Positions 15,742 to 23,460 of a stretch of 64,000 bases of DNA are shown one piece after another. The DNA lies in the NCBI RefSeq assembly GCF_034932185.1, contig NZ_JAYGHW010000009.1, positions 10,601-74,600 on the forward strand, in the 5' to 3' direction. Every line of letters begins with the position of its first letter. The stretch's first letter is position 1. Under the pieces are notes generated by a model, which was given only the letters and a program-made list of their open reading frames with translations, made no database searches and was not told the origin of the DNA. Both the position numbers and the translations under genes were made by a program. The stretch comes from Spirulina sp034932185 (GTDB lineage Bacteria; Cyanobacteriota; Cyanobacteriia; Cyanobacteriales; Spirulinaceae).

Positions 15742-18615
15742 ATGTCAGAACCCCTCAATCTTTCTGATTCCCTCCCCACGCTGGACGATCTGCCTACGGC
15801 AGGCTTGCGCCAACGCCGCGATTGGATTCGGATTCGGGGGGCGCGGCAGCATAATTTAAAAAATATTGACCTGGATTTGCCCCGCGATCGCCTGATTGTC
15901 TTTACCGGCGTGTCTGGCTCCGGGAAATCTTCCCTAGCCTTTGATACGATTTTTGCCGAGGGGCAGCGGCGTTATGTGGAATCCCTCAGTGCCTATGCGC
16001 GGCAATTTTTGGGCCAGTTGGATAAACCGGATGTGGATGCCATTGAGGGGCTGAGTCCAGCCATTTCCATTGATCAAAAATCCACCTCCCACAACCCCCG
16101 CTCCACCGTCGGCACGGTGACGGAAATTTACGACTATTTGCGGCTCCTGTTTGGCCGGGCCGGTGCGCCCCATTGCCCCCATTGCGATCGCAGCATTGCC
16201 CCCCAAACCATTGATGAAATGTGTGATCAGGTCATGGCTTTACCGGATCGTACCCGTTTTCAAGTCCTCGCCCCTGTGGTGCGGGGGAAAAAGGGAACCC
16301 ATAAAAAACTCCTGTCTAGTTTAGCCAGTGAGGGGTTTGTGCGGGTGCGCATTAATGGCGAAATTCGCGAATTGAGCGATGATATTGATCTAAAAAAAAA
16401 CCACAGCCACCACATTGAAATTGTCGTGGATCGCCTGATCAAAAAAGAGGGGTTACAGGAGCGTCTTGTCGATTCCCTCAGCACGGCGTTGAAACAGGCG
16501 GAAGGGACGGCAATTATTGCCACGGAAGATCAGGAATTAGTGTTTTCTGAAAACTTTGCTTGCCCCGATCATGGGGCGGTGATGGATGAACTTTCGCCTC
16601 GCTTATTTTCCTTCAATTCTCCCCATGGGGCCTGTCCCCATTGCCACGGCATTGGTAGCTTACGGACGTTTTCCCCGGAATTGATTATTCCCGATCCCAG
16701 TCAACCTTTGTATAGTGCGATCGCCCCCTGGTCAGACAAAGAAAACGCCTACTATATTTCCCTCCTCCACAGCATCGGGGAAGCCCACGGTTTTGAACTA
16801 CAAACCCCCTGGCATCGCCTCACACCGGAACAGCAGCACATTCTCCTGTATGGTGCAAAAGAGCCGATCACGATGCAGGCTGATCCCTATCGGGGGGCGG
16901 GTTATCAGCGCAAATTTATCGGCATTCTTGCCATGTTGGATCGGAGCTATGCTGATACCAATTCGGAAGCCTATAAACAAAAATTGGAGCAATATATTGT
17001 CTTCCAAACCTGCGAAATTTGCCAGGGTCAACGGCTCAAACCCGAAGCCCTAGCGGTACGTTTGGGGCAATACCGAATCACCGATTTAACCACCGTGCCG
17101 ATCCGCATCGCCCGCGATCGCCTCAATGCCCTTGACCTCACCCCCCGCCAGGCGGCCATCGGTACGTTGGCCTTGAGGGAGATCGGCGATCGCCTCCAAT
17201 TCCTCCTCGATGTGGGCCTCGACTACCTCACCCTCGACCGGGCCGCGATGACCCTATCGGGGGGGGAAGCCCAACGCATCCGCCTCGCCACCCAAATCGG
17301 ATCGGGCCTAACCGGCGTGCTCTACGTCCTCGATGAACCCAGCATCGGCCTCCACCAACGGGATAACGATCGCCTCCTGGCCACATTGAAAAAACTGCGG
17401 GATTTGGGCAATACGTTAATTGTTGTTGAGCATGATGAAGACACGATCCGCGCCGCCGATCACATCGTTGATATCGGCCCCAAAGCCGGAGTCCATGGGG
17501 GGGAAATTGTCTGTGCTGGAGATTTGCAAACCCTGCTCACCAGTGCCGATTCCATCACCGGAGCCTATCTCTCCGGCCGTCAACGCATCGAAACCCCCCC
17601 AGAACGGCGCAAAGGCAACGGCCGCCGCCTCATCCTCCGAGATTGCCACCACAACAACCTCCAACATTTTGATCTGGAGATTCCCCTGGGTAAGTTGGTC
17701 GCTATTACCGGCGTATCAGGGTCGGGAAAATCAACCCTAGTGAACGAACTCCTTTACCCCGCCCTCCAGCACCATTTCACGAAAAAAACCCCATTCCCCG
17801 CCCATTTGGGGGATTTAGAAGGGTTAAACGCCGTCGATAAGGTGATCGTCATTGATCAATCCCCCATCGGCCGCACCCCCCGCTCCAACCCCGCCACCTA
17901 TACCGGCATTTTCGACTCGATCCGCACCATCTTTGCCGAAACCATCGAAGCCAAGGCGCGGGGCTATAAGCCGGGGCAATTTTCCTTCAACGTCAAAGGG
18001 GGGCGGTGCGAGGCCTGTGGGGGTCAGGGGGTGAATGTGATTGAGATGAATTTTTTGCCCGATGTCTATGTGCAGTGTGATGTGTGCAAAGGGGCGCGGT
18101 ATAACCGGGAAACATTGCAGGTGAAGTATAAGGGCTATTCCATTGCCGATGTGTTGGCGATGACGGTGGAGGAGGCCTTAGGGGCATTTGAGAAAATCCC
18201 CAAGGCGGCCACAAGGTTACAAACGCTGATGGATGTGGGGTTGGGTTATGTGCAGTTGGGGCAACCGGCCCCCACGTTATCGGGGGGGGAGGCGCAGCGG
18301 GTGAAGTTGGCCTCAGAGCTTTCCCGGCGGGCTACGGGGAAAACCCTCTATCTCATCGATGAACCGACGACGGGGTTATCCTTCTACGATGTTCACCATT
18401 TGCTGAATGTGTTACAGCGGTTGGTGGATAAGGGCAATTCGGTATTAGTGATTGAGCACAATTTAGATGTAATTCGTTGTGCGGATTGGTTAATTGATTT
18501 GGGGCCGGAGGGGGGCGATCGCGGTGGTCACATCATTGCCCAAGGTACGCCGGAAACCTTAGCCCAGCACGGCGATTCCTACACGGGCCAATACCTCCGC
18601 CGTATTTTGTCTTAG
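15742..18615 (+). CDS. uvrA: UvrABC excinuclease subunit A
   Basis: A 957-residue damage sensor of nucleotide excision repair. It has two ABC modules: Walker A GVSGSGKSS (56-64) and GVSGSGKST in the C-terminal half, each with an LSGGEAQR signature and a DEPS/DEPT Walker B (VLDEPSIGLHQRD and LIDEPTTGLSFYD). Zinc-binding Cys pairs are visible: CPHC and CPDH...CPHC in the first half, CEACGGQG...CDVCKGARYN in the second. The length is normal and nothing is missing. The 197-base gap to aas is the divergent promoter region. Confidence 0.97.
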   Translation: MSEPLNLSDSLPTLDDLPTAGLRQRRDWIRIRGARQHNLKNIDLDLPRDRLIVFTGVSGSGKSSLAFDTIFAEGQRRYVESLSAYARQFLGQLDKPDVDAIEGLSPAISIDQKSTSHNPRSTVGTVTEIYDYLRLLFGRAGAPHCPHCDRSIAPQTIDEMCDQVMALPDRTRFQVLAPVVRGKKGTHKKLLSSLASEGFVRVRINGEIRELSDDIDLKKNHSHHIEIVVDRLIKKEGLQERLVDSLSTALKQAEGTAIIATEDQELVFSENFACPDHGAVMDELSPRLFSFNSPHGACPHCHGIGSLRTFSPELIIPDPSQPLYSAIAPWSDKENAYYISLLHSIGEAHGFELQTPWHRLTPEQQHILLYGAKEPITMQADPYRGAGYQRKFIGILAMLDRSYADTNSEAYKQKLEQYIVFQTCEICQGQRLKPEALAVRLGQYRITDLTTVPIRIARDRLNALDLTPRQAAIGTLALREIGDRLQFLLDVGLDYLTLDRAAMTLSGGEAQRIRLATQIGSGLTGVLYVLDEPSIGLHQRDNDRLLATLKKLRDLGNTLIVVEHDEDTIRAADHIVDIGPKAGVHGGEIVCAGDLQTLLTSADSITGAYLSGRQRIETPPERRKGNGRRLILRDCHHNNLQHFDLEIPLGKLVAITGVSGSGKSTLVNELLYPALQHHFTKKTPFPAHLGDLEGLNAVDKVIVIDQSPIGRTPRSNPATYTGIFDSIRTIFAETIEAKARGYKPGQFSFNVKGGRCEACGGQGVNVIEMNFLPDVYVQCDVCKGARYNRETLQVKYKGYSIADVLAMTVEEALGAFEKIPKAATRLQTLMDVGLGYVQLGQPAPTLSGGEAQRVKLASELSRRATGKTLYLIDEPTTGLSFYDVHHLLNVLQRLVDKGNSVLVIEHNLDVIRCADWLIDLGPEGGDRGGHIIAQGTPETLAQHGDSYTGQYLRRILS

Positions 18616-18680
18616 GGGCAGACTGTACAGGGATAAACCTTGCCGTTTGTGGTTTTGAGGGTGTCAGTTAAAGCCCTCAT

Positions 18681-19202
18681 TTAACGAATTGCTCTGAATC
18701 CTTCATGGAACGTGACATTACCCTGTGGATAGCGATCGCCAAAGGCAAGAGCAAAAAACACCTCCTGTGGAACTCCTTCGAGAACCAGTCCGGCCACATT
18801 CTCAAATCCGAATTTCTTGTAGTATTGTGGATGTCCAACAAGACAGCAGCCTTTGCCACCTATCCCTTTCAATTGTGATAGTCCTTCCTGAATAAGAGCT
18901 GTGCCAATCCCCATACCTTGGTACATTGGCAGCACAGAAACCGGGCCGAGTCCATACCAGTTTTGGGTACCGTCTGAGATGGTGACAGGCGAAAATGCAA
19001 TATGTCCTACGACACGACCATCCACTTCTGCGACCAATGACAAAGTTAAAGCTCCTGCGGAACGAAGAGCCTCGATGATGAACTGCTCCGTGTGATGACT
19101 AATCTCTAGAGACTCGAAGGCGGCAATCGTCACCTCTGTGATAAGGACGGCATCGTCCTTTGTCTCATCCCTGATCAAAATTTCTGGTGCTGTCATAGTC
19201 AT
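18681..19202 (-). CDS. GNAT family N-acetyltransferase (YhbS-like)
   Basis: A 173-residue single-domain acetyltransferase. The acetyl-CoA-binding motif A is in GLGPVSVLPMYQGMGIGTAL (Q/R-x-x-G-x-G/A). It is preceded by DGRVVGHIAFSPV and followed by GCCLVGHPQYYKKFGFENVA, a segment diagnostic of the YhbS subgroup. The substrate is unknown. It marks the left edge of the accessory island and converges on uvrA. Confidence 0.88.
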   Translation of the reverse strand: MTMTAPEILIRDETKDDAVLITEVTIAAFESLEISHHTEQFIIEALRSAGALTLSLVAEVDGRVVGHIAFSPVTISDGTQNWYGLGPVSVLPMYQGMGIGTALIQEGLSQLKGIGGKGCCLVGHPQYYKKFGFENVAGLVLEGVPQEVFFALAFGDRYPQGNVTFHEGFRAIR

Positions 19203-19341
19203 CTCATTTTATGGGTAACAGTGTTGGGTAAGGGAGAGCGATCGCACCCTTGGGGTTTGGGTGATGAGGGGGGCGATTCTCCCCTGATTGGCTCATGCGG
19301 AAAACATCTCAGATCAGGTAACTTGTGATGATCAACCTGCC

Positions 19342-19758
19342 TTAATCTTCCAGCATAGCTAAAAACTCTTCTGGTAATACTGCGGGGATTCGAGAAGCCA
19401 CAAAATCAGGTGTATTTCGAGTCACAATAATTTCTACCCCTGCGGCATTGCCTGCTTCATGGGTCACAGCGTCTTCAAAATCTGTCATCGCATTTTGCAG
19501 CGCAGCCCTAATAACCTCGTCAGTAACACTAGCAATTTGAAGATATTGTAATAACCTTGATAAAAGCTGACGTGCTGTTTCGCTACCCACTTGACGACGC
19601 AAAATATAGAAGATATTGGTCACAGCATGACCAGACACATACCCCTGTACTTGCAGTTGTGTCACTGTATTTAATGCCTGTGCAGAAGCAACAAGAAACG
19701 GTTGTCGTTGAGCTAGAACATCAAGCAAAACATCACTGTCAAATAATACCCGCCTCAA
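19342..19758 (-). CDS. PIN-domain toxin (VapC-like)
   Basis: A 138-residue PIN-fold ribonuclease. The N-terminal acidic motif is LFDSDVLLDVL, the middle helix HAVTNIFYILRRQVG and the third acidic cluster MTDFEDAVTHEAG, followed by IIVTRNTPDF. Toxins of this type cleave RNA and are held inactive by an antitoxin. Its ATG lies within the last codons of the preceding 80-residue gene (4-base overlap at 19755-19758), the classical translational coupling of toxin to antitoxin. Confidence 0.88.
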   Translation of the reverse strand: MRRVLFDSDVLLDVLAQRQPFLVASAQALNTVTQLQVQGYVSGHAVTNIFYILRRQVGSETARQLLSRLLQYLQIASVTDEVIRAALQNAMTDFEDAVTHEAGNAAGVEIIVTRNTPDFVASRIPAVLPEEFLAMLED

Positions 19759-19997
19759 CTGTACTTCTCCTCCAGGTAGTCCACATAAGACTCTGTAGAT
19801 GCTTCTGCCTCTAACTGAACGATGCCAATTAAGCTTTGAGTCCAGGGATTAAGCTCCACAAAAGAATTTACAGTTGTTGTTGGAGAACTAAGTACTAATG
19901 TTTCTTCTTGGATTGAACTCAATAACGACTGTACTAAACGCCAGCGATCGCTAATCGGCAATTGCAATGCCTGATTTTGTAGCTCTTGTAGTCTCAT
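19755..19997 (-). CDS. Antitoxin of PIN toxin
   Basis: An 80-residue acidic protein that opens MRLQELQNQALQLPISDRWR, a helix-rich start shared by many cyanobacterial antitoxins paired with PIN toxins. The C-terminal half has an acidic tail (EAEASTESYVDYLEEKYS) suited to wrapping the toxin. It precedes and overlaps the PIN gene. By analogy it should also repress the operon. Confidence 0.8.
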   Translation of the reverse strand: MRLQELQNQALQLPISDRWRLVQSLLSSIQEETLVLSSPTTTVNSFVELNPWTQSLIGIVQLEAEASTESYVDYLEEKYS

Positions 19998-20137
19998 CAG
20001 CCAACCTGCTAGAGGGAGATTTATTGATAATTATAGCGCACCCGTTGGATCTCAATTACGGCTCTGATGATTGGGCATCAGGCGGTTCAAGGGCTATAGG
20101 GTTGCTTGATGTTCAATCTTGAGATCAGACAGGCTAC

Positions 20138-20387
20138 CTACAATGTTTCGCGTTTTTCAGCTTGGTTACGCAATCGGCGGGCGCGTTCCTGGCTGTCAGC
20201 GATATCGGGTCGAGAGTTGATTCCGCCAACACTTTCCCAGTAGGTAACGAGATCTAGTCCTGTTTTGGAGGAAAGGGCGAAAGGAGAGAACGCGAAGAAT
20301 GTACTCTAACAGAGGCAATTTAAGTTGGGATGCTTCAGCGGAGAGTTCATTTTCCAGATCAGAAGGCAACTCTATGCTAATGTTCAC
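20138..20387 (-). pseudogene. Frameshifted antitoxin-like gene
   Basis: Translation starts at the GTG at 20387 behind a good ribosome site (AAGGAG, 6-7 bases away) and reads MNISIELPSDLENELSAEAS and on to ...EYILRV. That frame then runs into Arg-rich nonsense and stops at 20196. One base over, the sequence continues as SPFALSSKTGLDLVTYWESV, then GGINSRPDIADSQERARRLR and a stop at 20138-20140. A single-base insertion around 20285-20295 joins the two halves into a protein of about 82 residues. The C-terminal half is a motif I associate with PIN-linked antitoxins. No toxin gene follows. Confidence 0.7.
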
Positions 20388-20443
20388 GATTCTCTCCTTA
20401 ACTCACTCCTTAACTAAGGTAATCATAATTGATTGTGATATAG

Positions 20444-21187
20444 TTATAAGAATTTAATACTGCTTCTTAGCTGCGCTTCTTTAACTCTAGTTTCAAAATA
20501 TTTTTGGAAGTTTGAAAGTTCTGGCTTTTTGTCTGGCTCGCACCAGTAATTCGATAACCGTCCAACAATACCACAGATCCAGTCAGCACACTGAAGTGTT
20601 TGATATAGATGACTTTCAGCTTGTATCGGTGGTTCTACCAAACACATTCGCTGGTCATCACCGAACATAGCAAGAGATGCAGCTTCAACGATCTCACCGC
20701 GCATCACACTTTTCTCCTGTTGATCCAACATCAGTATAAACTGAGCATTTCTTGATTCACATTCTTGATCTATGCGCTTAATAGCTTCCTTTAAGACAGA
20801 ATAATAAAGTTTTTTCGAGTCATGAAGTTCGCTAGAGCGACGTTTCTCACGTCCCACATAAAACAAGAAACCATTGCGCTTCTTAATATCATTAATTAAA
20901 CGATATGTTACACGTTTCAGTTCTGGATATTTTTGAACGTTTTTTAGAGTGTAGAGTGCAGATCCCTTTTTCTCCCACTTGGCAGGATGAGTGCCGCTGC
21001 GTTCAAGCTCAAACTTAAGTAAGTGATTCTTTAGCTGAAAGAAATATGTTGAAAATGAGCGAACTTCTGAATAAGGTAAAACCAGTCCAGCTAAACCAAA
21101 TACTGGATGAGTTTTGTATTTGGGGTGATCAGCAGAAATGTAGGGGCCAATATGTCCAAATTCATCCAGATAAGCCAGGTAAAGCAC
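20444..21187 (-). CDS. DUF3800 domain protein
   Basis: A 247-residue protein that opens with MLYLAYLDEFGHIGPY, the DUF3800 (RNase H-like fold) signature with the first acidic residue. Later conserved pieces are LMLDQQEKS and IQAESHLYQTLQCADWICGI, where the family has its last acidic residue near QxADxxxG. GTG start with GGAGG four bases upstream. It lies between toxin-antitoxin genes with no partner in the same operon. DUF3800 proteins often sit in defence islands and prophages; their action is not established. Confidence 0.82.
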   Translation of the reverse strand: MLYLAYLDEFGHIGPYISADHPKYKTHPVFGLAGLVLPYSEVRSFSTYFFQLKNHLLKFELERSGTHPAKWEKKGSALYTLKNVQKYPELKRVTYRLINDIKKRNGFLFYVGREKRRSSELHDSKKLYYSVLKEAIKRIDQECESRNAQFILMLDQQEKSVMRGEIVEAASLAMFGDDQRMCLVEPPIQAESHLYQTLQCADWICGIVGRLSNYWCEPDKKPELSNFQKYFETRVKEAQLRSSIKFL

Positions 21188-21331
21188 AAATCCTCCAAAA
21201 ACACGAAAGTTCGACCATTTAGTAGGTCGAACCTCGGAATTAGAACATAGAAGGACAGGCCCTCTACGTGTCTGATCTAATTGTATCGACTATCTAGGAA
21301 AACGTCAAGCCTTGCAGTCTAGTGTTCCTGG

Positions 21332-21574
21332 CTATCCGCATTCATAGAACATATCCCCTGTAAAATGAGGAGCATTAGCGGGAATAGGGTTTTGTTGCAT
21401 TCGCTCAACTAATAGCTTTAGAAAGTTTTGTCTGGCAGTAATATCAGTAATCCTAGGTGGAGCAACTTGGGCTGATTGCACAAAAAGCTCAACTTCAATG
21501 CCTTCAGGTAAGTTACAGGCTGACTGAAGAATAAATGTGCCATTTTGGTAAACTGCTTTTAAGGCTTGGGGCAT
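21332..21574 (-). CDS. AF2212-like (DUF104) antitoxin, unpaired
   Basis: An 80-residue protein starting at the ATG at 21574 (MPQALKAVYQNGTFILQSAC), with GGAG eight bases upstream. The pattern 'AVYxNGxFxL....LPEGxxV' marks the AF2212-like/DUF104 family, VapB-type antitoxins usually followed at once by a PIN toxin. Here nothing coding follows within 140 bases, so it is an orphan or a relic of a lost pair. The C-terminal tail (about residue 40 onward) is longer than the basic family core. Confidence 0.75.
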   Translation of the reverse strand: MPQALKAVYQNGTFILQSACNLPEGIEVELFVQSAQVAPPRITDITARQNFLKLLVERMQQNPIPANAPHFTGDMFYECG

Positions 21575-21739
21575 AGGAAGACTCCACATATCAGGAAACA
21601 TTACAGGTGGCGACTATAATTCTAACCCAAACTTTGATATAAAGCTTACGTGATCGGCTCTACCTGTCCATGATGGTTCGTCGATCATCTCTAACCCCTA
21701 AGCTCAGTCGCTGCCCGCCTACGCTGAGCCTAAAATACC

Positions 21740-21769
21740 AAAAAAGCCTGATGGTGAGTGTTCAGGCTT
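21740..21769 (-). terminator. Rho-independent terminator of the 133-residue hypothetical gene
   Basis: Read on the minus strand: AAGCCTGAA, a short loop, then TCAGGCTTTTTT. The stem is GCCTGA/TCAGGC extended by A-T pairs and followed by six T. It begins 10 bases after the stop of the upstream gene. Confidence 0.8.
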
Positions 21770-21779
21770 GAGCGCAAAA

Positions 21780-22181
21780 TTAGCAATTTTTATGTTGGTT
21801 ATTTACACACATGGTACATATTTCTTTTTCCATACAACTATTAAAAAGAGAATATGCTCCTGATAGGGAATTCAAACCGCCAGTACTCCACATTTTGCAG
21901 GATGTATCTTTTCTAGTCCAAATATGGGCCTTTTGTTTTTTGCCTTTTTTTCTAATTAAAAATTTATCATGAATGATAACTTCATCACTGAGTATATCCC
22001 AATATTCTAAATTTATTTCTCCGCGTTTTTCCACCTTAGTTAAAAACTTAACTGCCTCAGCCAAGTTAGAAAATACATGCCGATGCATATACTTTACATT
22101 GGACGAAAATAGAATGAGATGATAAACATTGCTAATTCTTGCAGTTGATAATATATCGTTTGATGATAGGTAAAATGGCAT
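21780..22181 (-). CDS. Hypothetical protein, AT-rich gene
   Basis: A 133-residue protein I do not recognise. It is mixed alpha/beta with a basic middle (RKKGKKQKAHIWTRKD) and a Cys-rich end (CMEKEICTMCVNNQHKNC) that could bind metal or form disulfides. There is no signal peptide or membrane segment. Its base composition is markedly more AT-rich than the housekeeping genes around the island, suggesting recent acquisition. A clear terminator follows the stop, which supports it as a real gene. Confidence 0.6.
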   Translation of the reverse strand: MPFYLSSNDILSTARISNVYHLILFSSNVKYMHRHVFSNLAEAVKFLTKVEKRGEINLEYWDILSDEVIIHDKFLIRKKGKKQKAHIWTRKDTSCKMWSTGGLNSLSGAYSLFNSCMEKEICTMCVNNQHKNC

Positions 22182-22257
22182 CTTTGCAACCTATTTCAAT
22201 TTCTAATCTGTGACTTAATTTTTTCTACTTCTTGATTAGGCGGCGATTAGCATCCCT

Positions 22258-22281
22258 AAGGTTTTAGCTTCCTAAAACCTT
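22258..22281. repeat. Perfect 10-bp inverted repeat
   Basis: AAGGTTTTAG, CTTC loop, CTAAAACCTT. It lies in the 279-base gap between divergent genes. There is no T-run outside the stem, so it may be an operator or RNA hairpin rather than a terminator. Nothing else is visible in the gap. Confidence 0.5.
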
Positions 22282-22460
22282 CATGAGCAAGCTTTCCCGG
22301 GATCCTAGCACATCAATATCGAGGTGTCAAAAATTGCTAGATCTAGCATATACAAAACTTCATGATTAGCTGCTGGGACTGGGGTTCTCAGGGGTGTGGT
22401 CTGTTTTTGCTGTGGCTGCTATGATTTAGGCAGATGATTTAAGGCGTTGGAGGAGCAAGT

Positions 22461-22700
22461 ATGAGTTTAGTTATTTCAGGCGATATTGTAAGAGCTAGTG
22501 GCTTTTCAGAAGATGAGCTTTTTTTAGAAATTGTGTTGATGCTATTCCAGCAAGACAAAATCAGCTTAGGGAAAGCGAGTGAGTTAGTCGGATTGCATCG
22601 GATGCAGTTTCAAAAACTGTTAGCAGATCGAGAAATTTTTGTTCATTATGATGTTGCTGAGTTTCAAGATGATCTCAATACTCTACAGAATGCAGACTAA
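22461..22700 (+). CDS. UPF0175 family antitoxin
   Basis: A 79-residue protein with the UPF0175 pattern: EDELFLEIVLMLFQQDKISL, then GKASELVGLHRMQFQKLLAD, a helix-turn-helix-like segment, and a terminal Val-His-Tyr-Asp-Val motif. The ribosome site GGAGGAG lies 6-7 bases before the ATG. It is followed after 2 bases by a DUF3368 PIN-type gene, the standard partner. It is expected to neutralise that toxin and probably to bind the operon promoter. Confidence 0.9.
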   Translation: MSLVISGDIVRASGFSEDELFLEIVLMLFQQDKISLGKASELVGLHRMQFQKLLADREIFVHYDVAEFQDDLNTLQNAD

Positions 22701-22702
22701 TC

Positions 22703-23188
22703 GTGATTATAGTTAGTAATACTTCACCAATTTCAAATTTAGCCAGCGTTGGACAATTAAACCTATTGCAAGAAATCTATGGAAAAATTCTGATTCCATC
22801 TGCGGTACGAGAGGAGTTATTGGATGAGCGGGCTGGGGAAACAGTGATCACAGCGGTTCAAGCAGCAACTTGGTTGGAAGTTCATTCAGTACAAAATCAA
22901 CAATTGGTTGCTGAGTTAATCACTCGTATTAATATTGGTGAGGCAGAGGCAATTGCACTGGCGGTTGAAGTGGGAGCGGGTCGATTATTAATTGATGAGC
23001 GGTTGGGTAGACAAGCTGCAAAAAATGTTGGTTTAAAAATCACTGGTGTTTTGGGAATTTTGCTATTTGCAAAACGCCTCAATTTAATTAGTGCGGTTAA
23101 GCCAATCATGAACGATTTGACCACTCAAGCAAATTTTAGAATCAGCAGCCAACTTTATGCAGATGTTTTACGTGAAGCAAACGAATAA
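22703..23188 (+). CDS. DUF3368 PIN-like toxin
   Basis: A 161-residue protein, GTG start, two bases after the UPF0175 gene. It opens MIIVSNTSPISNLASVGQLN, the DUF3368 signature in which the first PIN acidic residue is usually Asp in 'SDTSPL' but here reads SNTSPI. Other conserved parts are SAVREELL, the NIGEAEAIALAVE motif with active-site acids, and LLIDERLGRQAAKNVGL. It is a probable RNase toxin; the Asn in place of the first Asp may weaken or alter catalysis. Confidence 0.87.
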   Translation: MIIVSNTSPISNLASVGQLNLLQEIYGKILIPSAVREELLDERAGETVITAVQAATWLEVHSVQNQQLVAELITRINIGEAEAIALAVEVGAGRLLIDERLGRQAAKNVGLKITGVLGILLFAKRLNLISAVKPIMNDLTTQANFRISSQLYADVLREANE

Positions 23189-23190
23189 TT

Positions 23191-23307
23191 TCATGATTTT
23201 GCTAACTCAATCAAAGCTTTGTGATATTTCTTGATGCCTCGTCGAGCCGCTGCGATTTTCTTCACAAAATCAGGGTTGTTGCTTGGAATTTTAACATTTA
23301 GAAGCAT
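23191..23307 (-). CDS. 38-residue basic protein of unknown function
   Basis: The short frame MLLNVKIPSNNPDFVKKIAA followed by ARRGIKKYHKALIELAKS. Nine Lys and two Arg and a helical pattern suggest a nucleic-acid- or membrane-binding peptide. An almost ideal ribosome site (AAGGGAGGTGG) lies just before the ATG, the main evidence that it is translated. It is convergent with the DUF3368 toxin, with only 2 bases between stops. No family recognised. Confidence 0.5.
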   Translation of the reverse strand: MLLNVKIPSNNPDFVKKIAAARRGIKKYHKALIELAKS

Positions 23308-23410
23308 AACCACCTCCCTTAAGTGAATCGCTATTGTGATCCTGATTATCTCCAATGTTACTACAAATTTTGTAACGCACAACCCTTGGTGATGACCTAG
23401 GATTAGGCCA

Positions 23411-23455
23411 GGGGGGAGCGATAGGTACGCTATCGCGGATCGCCCCCCCTTTTTT
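23411..23455 (+). terminator. Rho-independent terminator of the UPF0175-DUF3368 operon
   Basis: A GGGGGG/CCCCCC outer stem encloses the GCGATAG/CTATCGC inner stem, followed by TTTTTT. The T-run lies on the right, so it works for plus-strand transcription from the toxin-antitoxin operon, about 220 bases beyond its last stop. Confidence 0.65.
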
Positions 23456-23460
23456 CAAAC

